Below, piece after piece: positions 19,236-29,771 of a DNA stretch of 64,000 nt. The position numbers and the translations under genes are program-made. Source of the stretch: Planomicrobium soli (GTDB lineage: Bacteria; Bacillota; Bacilli; Bacillales_A; Planococcaceae); contig NZ_PYAT01000004.1 of assembly GCF_003014655.1 (NCBI RefSeq), positions 124,001 through 188,000 on the forward strand, given 5' to 3'. Position 1 is the stretch's first letter. Each line of letters opens with the position of its first letter. Under the pieces are notes generated by a model. That model was not told the origin of the DNA. It searched no databases and saw only the letters and a program-made list of their open reading frames with translations.

Positions 19236-19244
19236 TGCTATAAT
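19236..19244 (+). promoter_or_regulatory. Extended -10 promoter of the TagGH exporter
   Basis: TGCTATAAT is an exact extended -10 element, identical to that before the TagF-like gene, with no clear -35. It implies a leader of roughly 145 nt before the first gene, in which I see no known RNA element. Confidence 0.55.
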
Positions 19245-19395
19245 ACTTGAGGAAGTAAAGAGGATCAAAACCGTTAAATTTAGCAGTCAAAAATAGAAAA
19301 TAACACAAATGATAAGAAACTTAGTGAAAGTTTAGAACGAGAAAGTTCCTTAACTTATTCTCTGCTAAGCTATTTGGAATTGAGGAAGGAAAAAT

Positions 19396-20202
19396 ATGAA
19401 GCCATTGTTTAAAATCTTGAAAGAACAAATAGAATCAATCTATTTGATCCAGCGTTTAGCGACATTCCATATTAGAATAGAAAACCGCAACAATGTATTG
19501 GGATTTGCTTGGGAAATATTGAATCCAGGTATTCAGATGGCGATGTATTGGTTTGTCTTCGGTTTAGGTTTAAGAGGGAATGAACCGATAGATGGTGTTC
19601 CGTTTGTTTTTTGGATGCTGGCAGGTATATCCATGTGGTTCTTCATGAACCAAGGAATTCTGGATGGCACAAAATCGATCCATCAAAAATTCAACCTTGT
19701 TGCGAAGATGAATTTTCCGTTATCAACGCTGCCTAGTTATATCATCACGAGCAAGCTTTATGGACATCTATTCTTATTGTCACTATTGATGATCGTCTTT
19801 TGGCTTAATGGCTATTTGCCATCGATTTACTATATTCAATTGATTTATTTTATTGGCATCTCGTATTTGTTCACTTTTGCGGTTACGCTTTTGACATCGA
19901 CGCTTGCCGTAGTAGTGCGGGACATCCAGATGGTCGTCCAGTCAACGCTGCGCATCATGTTTTTCATGTCACCGATTCTTTGGCAAACTGAACGTTTGCC
20001 CGATGTCATACAACCATTCATGATGCTAAACCCGTTCTATTATTTGGCAAATGGCTACCGCGCGTCGCTTCTATACAACGAATGGTATATCACAGAGCAA
20101 TGGGAAATGACCCTATATAACCTTGGGTTGATTTTCTTCTTATTGCTAGTAGGATCGGCAGCTCACTTTAAATTCAGAAACCGTTTTTCAGACTTTATTT
20201 AA
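19396..20202 (+). CDS. tagG: Teichoic acid ABC exporter permease (TagG-like)
   Basis: This 268-residue ABC-2 type permease has about six membrane segments. Family blocks FAWEILNPGIQMAMYWFVFGLGLRG-like (split here as FAWEILNPG and MYWFVFGLG), NFPLSTLPS and FFMSPILWQTERLP are characteristic of TagG/TarG and Wzm-type polysaccharide exporters. GAGGAAGGA precedes the ATG. The ATPase partner begins 27 bp downstream, so the two form an operon. It should carry undecaprenyl-linked wall teichoic acid across the membrane for attachment to peptidoglycan. The position among teichoic acid synthesis genes supports this over a capsule role. Confidence 0.92.
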   Translation: MKPLFKILKEQIESIYLIQRLATFHIRIENRNNVLGFAWEILNPGIQMAMYWFVFGLGLRGNEPIDGVPFVFWMLAGISMWFFMNQGILDGTKSIHQKFNLVAKMNFPLSTLPSYIITSKLYGHLFLLSLLMIVFWLNGYLPSIYYIQLIYFIGISYLFTFAVTLLTSTLAVVVRDIQMVVQSTLRIMFFMSPILWQTERLPDVIQPFMMLNPFYYLANGYRASLLYNEWYITEQWEMTLYNLGLIFFLLLVGSAAHFKFRNRFSDFI

Positions 20203-21018
<816 letters not shown>

Positions 21019-21079
21019 GTTTTTGATAGAGCCGGCCAATCGGATCTTTCCGGCCCATAATAAAAGGAAAAATCGAAGA

Positions 21080-21117
21080 AGAGTTCAGACCAAAATTTGG
21101 TCTGAACTCTTTTTTTG
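21080..21117 (+). terminator. Rho-independent terminator
   Basis: A perfect 15-bp stem (AGAGTTCAGACCAAA with TTTGGTCTGAACTCT) followed by seven T residues ends the TagGH operon. Confidence 0.92.
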
Positions 21118-21252
21118 TGCTAAAAGATTGATATTCAGACAAATTAACAAATTTCAATAATTACAATTAACGGGTATTTTAGCCTATGAACTTTTAATTT
21201 TTTTGTAATATAAGAAAAAAAGTCAGGATATTTTGCACAATCAAAAAAATGA

Positions 21253-21267
21253 TACTCTATGATAGAG
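21253..21267 (+). promoter_or_regulatory. Palindrome upstream of the large glucosaminidase gene
   Basis: ACTCTAT-G-ATAGAGT is a perfect 7-bp inverted repeat in an AT-rich upstream region. It overlaps a possible -10 (TATGAT, 21258-21263), with TTGCAC 19 bp upstream as a weak -35. It may be an operator. The rest of the gap 21118-21387 shows no gene. Confidence 0.35.
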
Positions 21268-21387
21268 TTATAAAAGCTCGAATCCATATGAGTGATTACA
21301 TTACAAATTATGTTAAAAGTATGGGTCAAATAAAGGTGTATGGCTCATCTACGTTGAATACAAGATAAAACAGGGGGGAAAAGAAGA

Positions 21388-24300
21388 ATGAAACAAGTAA
21401 AACTGCTCATAGCATTATTTCTCGTACTTTCATTAATATTACCTTCAACTGTGTCGGCAGCTGGAAGTACGACCGCAACAAAAGAGGTGGTTAGTTCCAT
21501 CAGTTTGTTAGGGAAGTTCAAAAGCACGAACAACTACATATACAAGGACTACAAAAAAACTTCCGCCTTTACTAAGGCAGGAACAGGAAATTTCAACGAA
21601 GTGTTCTATATCAAGAAACAAGCCACGTATAACAATGTGCTTTATTACTTGGTCAGCCGTAACCCGAGCGCGACAAGCGGTGTGGTCGGCTGGGTAAAAG
21701 CGAAAGACCTTACTGTACAGAAACACACGGTAGTAGATAAAAAGGCAAAGACGTTCATCGTTAAAGGAACCGGCAGTGCTTATACGAAACCATGGGGCGG
21801 AACAAGGAATTATTATTATCAAAGCCTCGCAGCAAGCAAGGGCCGTGAGTTTAAAGTGAACTTGACGGAAAAAGCGGGAAGTGTGGTCTGGTACAGAGGC
21901 GTTGTAAACGGAAAAACAGTGTGGATCGAAGCGCAGCATGTTTCTGCTCCAACAGCTAGTCCAGCCTCAACGACCGGAGTGGTCAGCTCAGTAAACTTGC
22001 TGGGGCACCTAAAAAGTACCAGCAACTACATCTACAAGGATTACAAAAAAACTGCTGTGTTTACCAAAGCAGGAGCAGCAAACTTTGACGAAGTTTACTA
22101 TATCAAGAAACAAGCCACTTTCAATAATGTGCTTTATTACCAAATTAGCCGCAATAATAGCGCAACAAGCGGTGTGGTCGGCTGGGTAAAAGCGAAAGAC
22201 CTTACTACCCAGAAGCATCTAGAAGTAGATAAAAAGGCGAAAACGTTCTACGTAAAAGGAACCGGCAGCGCTTATACGAAACCGTGGGGCGGAACAAGGA
22301 ATTACTATTACAAGAGCCTTGCTGCAAGCACGGATAACGAGTTTAAAGTGAACGTGACAGAAAAAGTGGGAAGCGCAGTTTGGTACAGAGGCGTTGTAAA
22401 CGGAAAAACAGTGTGGATCGAAGCGCAACACGTTTCAGTTGTGAAAAAGACGGCCACAAGCAAATTAGGGCACGTAAAAACAAATGCTGTAAAAATCTAT
22501 CCAGATATCGACAAGTTGTCCTCCTCTATTACTGCGGGCACAACTTATACAAATACTGTTCTTTATATCAAGAAAGAAGCGGCAGTAAACGGACAGAAAT
22601 ATTATCTGTTAGGAAAAACTGCAAGCATAACAACGGGAATTATCGGGTGGGCAAAAGCAGAGGACGTGAATGCACAAGCGCATTCATCGGTAGATAAAAA
22701 CACCAAAACCTTTTATATCTTAGGAACTGGCAGTGCCTACAACAAACAATGGGGCGGCACAAAAGATTATTACTTTGAAAAACTTAGCAGCAGCAAAGAT
22801 CGCGAATTTCTAGTCAATTTGACAGAAAAAGTGGGAAGCACAATTTGGTACAGAGGTGTTTTAAACGGCAAGACGGTATGGATCGAAGCGAAATATGTAA
22901 CATCAACAAAACCGCTTCAGTCAACACCAGTAGCACCAACACCGGCACCAGCACCAGTAGCACCAACGCCGGCACCAGCACCAGTAGCACCAACACCGGC
23001 ACCAGCACCAGTAGCACCAACACCGGCACCAGCACCAGTAGCGCCAACGCCGGCACCAGCACCAGTAGCACCAACACCGGCGCCTGTAGTGAAAGAAGAA
23101 AGCCCAGTAAGCTTAATAGGGAAAATAGGAGCTCTAACTGTTCGGATTTATGCTGATTACACAAAACAAACAGCATATACAGAAGCAGGCGCAACCAATA
23201 CAAACGAATTATTTTATATCAAAAAGCAAGGTTTGTTCAATAACATTCTTTACTATCAGCTTAGCCGAAGCGAAAGCGGAACAGATCTTGTCGGCTGGGT
23301 GAAAGCAAGTGATATCGCTACTCAAACACATACAAAAGTAGATACAGATGCCAAAACTTTTTATCTAAAAGGAACAGGCAGTGCTTTTACAAAAATTTGG
23401 GGCGGCACGAAAAACCTTTCAATACAGGATATGACTTTATTAAAAGGCTCAGTGTTCCAAGTGAACGCAACTGAAAAAGCAGGAAATGCAATTTGGCATC
23501 AAGGAATAGTAAGCGGCAAAACCGTTTGGATCCAAGCGGCTCATTTATCGCCATCTTTGGAAAACCCAGTAAGTTTGCTTGGTAAAATCAACGCTCTAAC
23601 TGTTCGCATTTATCCTGATTACTTGAAACAGGCAGCTTTTTCGGAAGCGGGAACAGCAAATACCGATGAAGTGTTTTACATCAAAAAACAAGCAGCATTC
23701 AATAATGCTACTTATTACTTGATCAGCCGCAGTCCGAGCAGCACTACAGGTGCAGCAGGCTGGGTTAAGTCGACGGATATTGAAACAGTAAATCATGTAA
23801 CTGTAGATAATATTGCTAAAACCTACAACGTTAAAGGTACAGGCACAGCTTACTCAGCTCCATGGGGCGGCACGAAAAACATCGTCTTCCCGGATTTAAG
23901 CTCTTTGAAAGGCGCTGTCTTCAACATCACTTTGACGGAAACAGCAGGCGGCCAAGTATGGCATCAAGGAACACTTAGCGGCAAAACAGTCTGGATCCAA
24001 GAAGCGGATTTGATCAAAGTGGAAATGAAAACTACTCAATACAACTACACATTTGATGAAGCATTAGCAAGACAAATGAAAGTTTTGCAGCAAACAGACA
24101 AATATGCCAACAGCAAAGCGTACGTCGCCAGTTCGGCAGTGGGTGCTATTAACTCATCCTCAACCATCACAACAGATGGTGCAAGACTGCGTAAATCAGC
24201 GGATTTTTCGGACAATATTTCTTATACCGTTAATAAAGGCACAAAAATCAATATCATCAGCACCGTAACCGGAGCTTTGTCTTCCGGCAGCACGAAGTGG

Positions 24301-25152
24301 TACAAAATCAGTTACGCGGGCGAAACATTATATGTTCATTCATCTATAGTCAATACTGGCACCACAACAGCGACTCTGGCTGTTAGAACAAATGTCATGA
24401 GTGCTGAAAGTGCAACAAGCCATGTGTATGGAGCTCTTGCTGCAGGAACAACAGTCACGATCAAAAACCAAGGCACAGGATGGCATGAAATCAGTTATGG
24501 CGCTTGGAGAAATCCGACACAAAGTGATGTAGCTATGTATTTAGAGCCAAACAATAACGACAAATTCCAACACTTGTTGTTGACTTCAAGTGCCGGAGTA
24601 TCTGCTGCGGATTTGAACAAAATTTTGGTTGGCAAAGGTATCCTCACAGGCCTTGGCCAAGCATTTATTAATGGCGGTAAGCAGTACGGAGTGAACGAAA
24701 TTTACCTGATCTCACATGCTTTGCTAGAAACCGGTCAAGGTTCGTCTCAATTAGCAACGGGCGTAGAAGTCGGGAAAAATGCAACAGGCACGCCAGTACT
24801 GGTTACTACAGCAAACCGTTCAAGCTTAACGGCAATCAAAACAACCCATAACATGTTCGGGATAGGTGCAATTGACGGAAATGCTCTTGCGGCAGGTGCT
24901 ATTAGAGCCTATAACTCTGGATGGTTTACACCTGAAGCTGCTATTATCGGCGGTGCACAGTTTGTCGGAACAAATTACCTGAACAGAGGCCAGGACACGC
25001 TTTACAAAATGCGCTGGAATCCGGCAAATCCTGCCACACACCAGTATGCATCCGATATCGGTTGGGCTGCCAAGCAAACCTCACGGATGAATGCTTTGTA
25101 TAATATGTTAGATTCTTACACTATTACTTTAGATATTCCCAAATATAAGTAG
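21388..25152 (+). CDS. Giant secreted beta-N-acetylglucosaminidase with GW-type modules
   Basis: This 1254-residue hydrolase has a signal peptide (1-25, ending VSAAG). Five wall-binding modules of about 150-165 residues begin near 37, 202, 356, 572 and 725; each has a YIKKQA core, GVVGWVKAKD and then GTGSAYTKPWGGT and VWIEAQHV, so each looks like a pair of GW domains. A Pro/Ala linker of six 9-residue units (VAPTPAPAP) separates modules three and four. Two SH3-like domains (about 920-1060) precede the glucosaminidase domain (about 1070-1250) with likely catalytic Glu1114 in SHALLETGQGSS. The catalytic domain resembles that of the 792-residue enzyme at 16666, but the binding modules are of a different class, shared with the amidase that follows. 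Confidence 0.93.
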   Translation: MKQVKLLIALFLVLSLILPSTVSAAGSTTATKEVVSSISLLGKFKSTNNYIYKDYKKTSAFTKAGTGNFNEVFYIKKQATYNNVLYYLVSRNPSATSGVVGWVKAKDLTVQKHTVVDKKAKTFIVKGTGSAYTKPWGGTRNYYYQSLAASKGREFKVNLTEKAGSVVWYRGVVNGKTVWIEAQHVSAPTASPASTTGVVSSVNLLGHLKSTSNYIYKDYKKTAVFTKAGAANFDEVYYIKKQATFNNVLYYQISRNNSATSGVVGWVKAKDLTTQKHLEVDKKAKTFYVKGTGSAYTKPWGGTRNYYYKSLAASTDNEFKVNVTEKVGSAVWYRGVVNGKTVWIEAQHVSVVKKTATSKLGHVKTNAVKIYPDIDKLSSSITAGTTYTNTVLYIKKEAAVNGQKYYLLGKTASITTGIIGWAKAEDVNAQAHSSVDKNTKTFYILGTGSAYNKQWGGTKDYYFEKLSSSKDREFLVNLTEKVGSTIWYRGVLNGKTVWIEAKYVTSTKPLQSTPVAPTPAPAPVAPTPAPAPVAPTPAPAPVAPTPAPAPVAPTPAPAPVAPTPAPVVKEESPVSLIGKIGALTVRIYADYTKQTAYTEAGATNTNELFYIKKQGLFNNILYYQLSRSESGTDLVGWVKASDIATQTHTKVDTDAKTFYLKGTGSAFTKIWGGTKNLSIQDMTLLKGSVFQVNATEKAGNAIWHQGIVSGKTVWIQAAHLSPSLENPVSLLGKINALTVRIYPDYLKQAAFSEAGTANTDEVFYIKKQAAFNNATYYLISRSPSSTTGAAGWVKSTDIETVNHVTVDNIAKTYNVKGTGTAYSAPWGGTKNIVFPDLSSLKGAVFNITLTETAGGQVWHQGTLSGKTVWIQEADLIKVEMKTTQYNYTFDEALARQMKVLQQTDKYANSKAYVASSAVGAINSSSTITTDGARLRKSADFSDNISYTVNKGTKINIISTVTGALSSGSTKWYKISYAGETLYVHSSIVNTGTTTATLAVRTNVMSAESATSHVYGALAAGTTVTIKNQGTGWHEISYGAWRNPTQSDVAMYLEPNNNDKFQHLLLTSSAGVSAADLNKILVGKGILTGLGQAFINGGKQYGVNEIYLISHALLETGQGSSQLATGVEVGKNATGTPVLVTTANRSSLTAIKTTHNMFGIGAIDGNALAAGAIRAYNSGWFTPEAAIIGGAQFVGTNYLNRGQDTLYKMRWNPANPATHQYASDIGWAAKQTSRMNALYNMLDSYTITLDIPKYK
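22930..23085 (+). repeat. 27-bp tandem repeat encoding a Pro/Ala linker
   Basis: Six units of 27 bp start at 22930, 22957, 22984, 23011, 23038 and 23065 (the last is cut short), each encoding VAPTPAPAP. Units differ only by silent changes. Such coding repeats commonly vary in copy number. Confidence 0.9.
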
Positions 25153-25193
25153 GTTAAACCTAAAATGTAAAAAAGTTTTTTAAATTTTAATTT

Positions 25194-25247
25194 GAATTTT
25201 GAAGAAAGGGTAGAAGGCGTTTGCCGGAAGCATTTTCTTCAAAATTC
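25194..25247. other. Long hairpin between two wall hydrolase genes
   Basis: GAATTTTGAAGAAA (25194-25207) pairs perfectly with TTTCTTCAAAATTC (25234-25247), and the loop holds a small GGC/GCC stem. No T run follows on either strand, so it is not a standard terminator; it may stabilise or process the RNA. Confidence 0.5.
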
Positions 25248-25345
25248 CTCAATAGAAACTAAGCGTTTTAACCATTAGTGAAACACCCAGCAGAAAACTT
25301 ACAGTGCACATAAATATATCTCATATTTGAAACTTGGAGGAAATA

Positions 25346-28300
25346 ATGAAGAAATTAATCATCATAATAACGTTATTTTTACTTTGCAGCTCTTTGTTCC
25401 CGGCCCAATTTCTAGCAGCAGACACGGTTAGTACTACTACTCAAAAAACTACGGCAACTGATGGCGAATACAACGAATTCGGCATCAAAAAAGGTACAAT
25501 GGTCCATGGTGAAGATATCAGTAAATTGAGTGAAGAAGAACTTCAGTATATCCCCGAAGGATGGCGCGATGGCGTAGTTGAAGACGTCCACAGCCATGCA
25601 GAAGGCGATGGGCATGATCATGAAGCGCCAGCTGGCACAATGTCACGGGCATCAACTTATCCGAATGTGAATGATTACATCGCTTCTAAAAAGTTTACAC
25701 CAGCTAAAATGGAATACGACTATAAATCGGTTTTCCCGAAAATGAACTACCGGAATGGATATGGAAAAGTGGAAGGCGTTGTTGCACATGAAACGGCAAA
25801 CGACTCTTCTACAATTACTGGTGAAATTTCTTACATGACAAGAAACTATCAAAATGCGTTTGTCCATGCGTTTGTAGATCATCAGCGCATCATTGAAATC
25901 CACCCGACAGGGTACAGTGTCTGGGGTGCGGGACGCACCGGCAACCAACGTTATGCACAAGTAGAACTAGTACGTGTTCACACATTTGATAACTTTGCAA
26001 GATCGATCGACAACTATTCTACTTACATCGCTTCTGTATTATACAAGTACAAATTGGGTGTAAGCAGTTCTGAAACAACAGGAACGGGGACATTATGGTC
26101 ACATGCCGCTGTAAGTAAATTCTTAGGCGGTACTAACCATTCAGACCCACATGGCTATTTTGCGAAATACGGCTATAACTGGAGCCAATTTACTGCATTA
26201 GTAACCTTGAAATACAAGCAAATGGCAGGGACTGCTACACCAGTGGCACCGGTAACGCCGGTATCAGCTCCAACTGAAATAACAACGAGCAAGTTAGGGC
26301 AATTAAAAACTTCAAGCGCAAAAATCTTTTCTAAACTTACATCAACAGTTTCAACAGTTGCTGGAACTGAAAACATGAACACAACTTTTTATATTAAAAA
26401 AGAAGCGACTATGGGCAACTCTAAATACTATTTAATCAGCAAGCAGCCAAGCGCTACTACAGGAGTAATCGGCTGGGTGAAAGACACTGACATCACTGTC
26501 CAGACCCATGCGACTGTTGATACAAAAGCAAAAACGTTCTATATCAAAGGAACAGGCAGTGCGTTTACAAAACCTTGGGGCGGCACAAGCGATTACTACT
26601 TCAAGAGCCTTGCGGCAAGCACTGGTGCTGAATTCAAAGTCAATCTGACTGAAAAAGTCGGAAGCACCGTTTGGTACCGTGGCGTAGCGAACGACCGGAC
26701 GATCTGGATCGAAGAGAAAAATGTTGCGGCATCAATCGAAAAAGAAACAAGCAAATTGGGGCATATCAAGAGCAGCACGGTAAAACTTTATCCAGACCTG
26801 AGTAAATTAGGTTCAACAATTACAGCTGGTACAACTTATACAAACAAAGTATATTACATCAAAAAAGAAGCTGCGTTGAACGGCGAGACATATTATCTTC
26901 TAAGCAACAACCCGAGCAGTACGACAGGTGTTATCGGATGGGCAAAAGCAGTTGACCTGTCGGTGCAGAATCATATGACAGTCGACAAACAAGCAAAAAC
27001 CTTTTATATCAAAGGAACAGGCAGCGCCTATAAAAAACCATGGGGCGGCACAAACGATTACTTTTTCAAGAGTCTATTGGCGAGTACAGGCGTTGAATTC
27101 AAAGTTAACATGACTGAAAAAGTCGGAAGCACAATTTGGTACCAAGGTGTGGCGAACGACCGCACAATCTGGGTCGAAGAAAAAGACGTTACAGCTTCTA
27201 CTATCCAAAAGACCAACATCAGCAAAGTGGGACAAATCAAAAGCAGTACGGTAAAGATCTATAAAGACCTTTCTAACTTATCTTCAACGCTTACTGCTGG
27301 AACAACGTACACAAATACCACTTACTTCATCAAACAACAAGCGGTATTGAACGGTGTTACTTACTACTTGGTGAGCAACAACCCAAGCAGCACAACAGGA
27401 GTTGTGGGTTGGGTGAAAGTGGGCGACATAACGGCCCACAATCATGTTTCTGTTGACAGCCTTGCAAAAACTTTATACGTCTCTGGAACAGAAAGTTCTT
27501 ATACGAGAGCATGGGGCGGCGCAAAAGAGGTCAATCTGAAGAGTTTGACTTCACATAAAAACAAAGCATTCAAAGTAACAAAGACTGAGAAAGTCGGAAC
27601 TTCCCTTTGGTATTACGGAACATTAGATGGCAAAGCGATGTGGATCCGTTATTCTTCTCTAACAACTAAAGCACCAGCAACAAAAGTTTCAGTTCCAGTT
27701 ATTCCAAAAACAGCGACAAGCAAAGTGGGTCAAATCAAAAGCAGTACAGTAAAGATTTATAAAGACCTTACCAACTTATCTTCAACGCTTACTGCTGGAA
27801 CAACTTATACAAATACCACTTATTTCATTAAGCAACAAGCGGTAATGAACGGCGTCACTTACTACTTGGTGAGCAACAACCCGAGCAGCACAACCGGCTT
27901 AGTCGGTTGGGTGAAAGTGGGCGACATAACGGCCCACAATCATGTTTCTGTTGACAGCCTTGCAAAAACTTTGTACATCAATGGTGTAGGAAGTTCTTAT
28001 ACAAGAGCATGGGGCGGAACAAAAGAAATCAGCCTAAAAAGCTTAACTTCTCATAAAAACAAAGCTTTCAAAGTGACAAAGACGGAAAAAGTCGGAACTT
28101 CCCTTTGGTACTACGGAACTTTGGATGGCAAGGCAATGTGGATCCGTTATTCTTCTCTGACGACTCAAGCTCCAGCAACAAAAGTTTCAATTCCAGCTAT
28201 TCCAAAAACAGCCACAAGCAAAGTGGGTCAAATTAAAAGCAGCACAGTAAAAATTTATAAAGACCTTGCCAACTTATCATCAACGCTAACAGCTGGAACA

Positions 28301-28669
28301 ACTTATACAAATACCACTTATTTCATTAAGCAACAAGCGGTAATGAACGGCGTCACTTACTACTTGGTGAGCAACAACCCGAGCAGCACAACCGGCTTAG
28401 TCGGTTGGGTGAAAGTGGGCGACATAACGGCCCACAATCATGTTTCTGTTGACAGCCTTGCAAAAACTTTGTACATCAATGGTGTAGGAAGTTCTTATAC
28501 AAGAGCATGGGGCGGAACAAAAGAAATCAGCCTAAAAAGCTTAACTTCTCATAAAAACAAAGCTTTCAAAGTGACAAAGACGGAAAAAGTCGGAACTTCC
28601 CTTTGGTATTATGGAACATTGGATGGCAAGACAATGTGGATCCGTTATTCATCACTTACAAGCAAATAA
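25346..28669 (+). CDS. Giant secreted N-acetylmuramoyl-L-alanine amidase (Amidase_2) with GW-type modules
   Basis: The protein has 1107 residues from the ATG at 25346, which GGAGG precedes by 5 nt. A signal peptide ends near FLAAD. A His/Asp-rich stretch (HSHAEGDGHDHE) may bind metal. The Amidase_2 domain spans about 130-300 with His148 (VAHET), His253 (WSHAAVS) and a GGTNHSDPHGYF motif supplying zinc ligands. Five wall-binding modules follow, all of the same class as in the glucosaminidase upstream (YIKKEA, GWVKxxD, GTGSAFTKPWGGT). The last three are nearly identical to each other. It should cut the glycan-peptide bond of peptidoglycan. With its neighbour it forms a pair that attacks two different bonds while binding the same wall component. 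Confidence 0.92.
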   Translation: MKKLIIIITLFLLCSSLFPAQFLAADTVSTTTQKTTATDGEYNEFGIKKGTMVHGEDISKLSEEELQYIPEGWRDGVVEDVHSHAEGDGHDHEAPAGTMSRASTYPNVNDYIASKKFTPAKMEYDYKSVFPKMNYRNGYGKVEGVVAHETANDSSTITGEISYMTRNYQNAFVHAFVDHQRIIEIHPTGYSVWGAGRTGNQRYAQVELVRVHTFDNFARSIDNYSTYIASVLYKYKLGVSSSETTGTGTLWSHAAVSKFLGGTNHSDPHGYFAKYGYNWSQFTALVTLKYKQMAGTATPVAPVTPVSAPTEITTSKLGQLKTSSAKIFSKLTSTVSTVAGTENMNTTFYIKKEATMGNSKYYLISKQPSATTGVIGWVKDTDITVQTHATVDTKAKTFYIKGTGSAFTKPWGGTSDYYFKSLAASTGAEFKVNLTEKVGSTVWYRGVANDRTIWIEEKNVAASIEKETSKLGHIKSSTVKLYPDLSKLGSTITAGTTYTNKVYYIKKEAALNGETYYLLSNNPSSTTGVIGWAKAVDLSVQNHMTVDKQAKTFYIKGTGSAYKKPWGGTNDYFFKSLLASTGVEFKVNMTEKVGSTIWYQGVANDRTIWVEEKDVTASTIQKTNISKVGQIKSSTVKIYKDLSNLSSTLTAGTTYTNTTYFIKQQAVLNGVTYYLVSNNPSSTTGVVGWVKVGDITAHNHVSVDSLAKTLYVSGTESSYTRAWGGAKEVNLKSLTSHKNKAFKVTKTEKVGTSLWYYGTLDGKAMWIRYSSLTTKAPATKVSVPVIPKTATSKVGQIKSSTVKIYKDLTNLSSTLTAGTTYTNTTYFIKQQAVMNGVTYYLVSNNPSSTTGLVGWVKVGDITAHNHVSVDSLAKTLYINGVGSSYTRAWGGTKEISLKSLTSHKNKAFKVTKTEKVGTSLWYYGTLDGKAMWIRYSSLTTQAPATKVSIPAIPKTATSKVGQIKSSTVKIYKDLANLSSTLTAGTTYTNTTYFIKQQAVMNGVTYYLVSNNPSSTTGLVGWVKVGDITAHNHVSVDSLAKTLYINGVGSSYTRAWGGTKEISLKSLTSHKNKAFKVTKTEKVGTSLWYYGTLDGKTMWIRYSSLTSK
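27717..28660 (+). repeat. 498-bp direct repeat inside the amidase gene
   Basis: Modules four and five are offset by 498 bp (166 codons). By eye, 27794-28110 and 28292-28608 are identical over 317 bp, including silent positions, which indicates a very recent duplication or gene conversion. Module three is a more diverged copy. Confidence 0.9.
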
Positions 28670-28677
28670 CAGAGAGT

Positions 28678-28714
28678 AAAAAAGAGCATCCTTTCTTTCG
28701 GGATGCTCTTTTTA
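28678..28714 (+). terminator. Rho-independent terminator
   Basis: A perfect 11-bp stem (AAAGAGCATCC with GGATGCTCTTT) with a T run follows the amidase gene. Confidence 0.9.
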
Positions 28715-28895
28715 ATAGGAAGAAAAAATATAATAGATGAGAGAAAAAAGGTATAATTTTTTATTTTTAAGAAAAAATTTCAATATAATTAGTACTAAAT
28801 ATCAGTTTTTTAATAATTCTGATTACAATTCACTATTACTTCCAGAATCTTGTATAATTGTTGATAGACCTAACAATACTAAAGAGGTGAAATCA

Positions 28896-29555
28896 GTGGA
28901 GAAACACGTAGCATGCAAATTTCTAATAAGCTGTTTATTATTGATAGCTGTCATTTTGTCGTCTGCTGCACCGTCACTGGCAGCAGGAGAAGTCCCGAAA
29001 ACGGAAGAAGACCCTGTTTTTGTGGTAGTCGGCCCTGGGGGACCTTCTACTCCAGGCAAGCAAGAAGCTGATCCTAATTTCTCAGGGAATGCTGCAGTCG
29101 TAGTGGCAGGATTAGCAGATGATAACGGCAACCTGGCTATCCACTTTAGTGATGTAACAGTTGCAAAAATTTTGGTCAGCAAAAAACCGCTAAAAATAGA
29201 CATGCCGGCGGCAGATCTGGTGTTCTCTGCTAAAAATGTCAGAGAAATTGTGACTGCTGCAGGAGACGTCTTCACTTTGCAGATTGGATACGGCAGTGCC
29301 AGTAAAATCGGCAACCGTACAGCTGTAACCAAGCAGATTTCAATCGGCGTGAAAAACGTAGGAGGAAACAATAAAGCGGTCACCTTTTCTCCTGCTGCAA
29401 AGTTGGCTTTCAAAGTGAGCAGCAGCGCTAAAAATTTGAAAGGCGCTAAAAAAGCGGCCAATGGCCAATGGAAAAATGTGGCCGGCAGTAAAAGCGGCAA
29501 CACTTTTACGGTTTCTGTAAAGGATCTTGGAGAGTACACAGTTGTTTCTAATTAA
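28896..29555 (+). CDS. Small secreted protein of unknown function
   Basis: I do not recognise a family. The GTG at 28896 is preferred because AAAGAGGTG lies 6 nt upstream and a signal peptide follows at once (CKFLISCLLLIAVILSSAA, ending SLAAG); the frame is open further upstream to 28737 but that part has no such site. The mature protein of about 190 residues is rich in Val, Ala, Lys and Ser, with an acidic Pro/Gly-rich start (GPGGPSTPGKQEAD) and a beta-rich C-terminus (KNLKGAKKAANGQWKN, FTVSVKDLGEYTVVSN). The last block resembles the end of domains that precede S-layer homology repeats, but none of those follow. It stands alone between two terminators. Confidence 0.7.
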   Translation: MEKHVACKFLISCLLLIAVILSSAAPSLAAGEVPKTEEDPVFVVVGPGGPSTPGKQEADPNFSGNAAVVVAGLADDNGNLAIHFSDVTVAKILVSKKPLKIDMPAADLVFSAKNVREIVTAAGDVFTLQIGYGSASKIGNRTAVTKQISIGVKNVGGNNKAVTFSPAAKLAFKVSSSAKNLKGAKKAANGQWKNVAGSKSGNTFTVSVKDLGEYTVVSN

Positions 29556-29567
29556 AATAACCCGTTG

Positions 29568-29607
29568 AAAAAGGCAGGACCTCTTATTATGAGGCTCCGG
29601 CCTTTTT
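29568..29607 (+). terminator. Rho-independent terminator
   Basis: AAAAAGGC pairs with GGCCTTTTT, extended by an inner ACCTC/GAGG stem, followed by T residues. Confidence 0.75.
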
Positions 29608-29771
29608 ATATAGAAATACATTAGCATTGATTATCCTTAGGCTATTTGTTATATTGATTCGGAGTGTTGTAAATTTCTCTAGTCAATAATAACAATGCCG
29701 CAAGTTATAAAATACCATTTTTATTTTGAAACTATCAGCATTTTGGAACGTCTACTAAATGACCATAAAAG

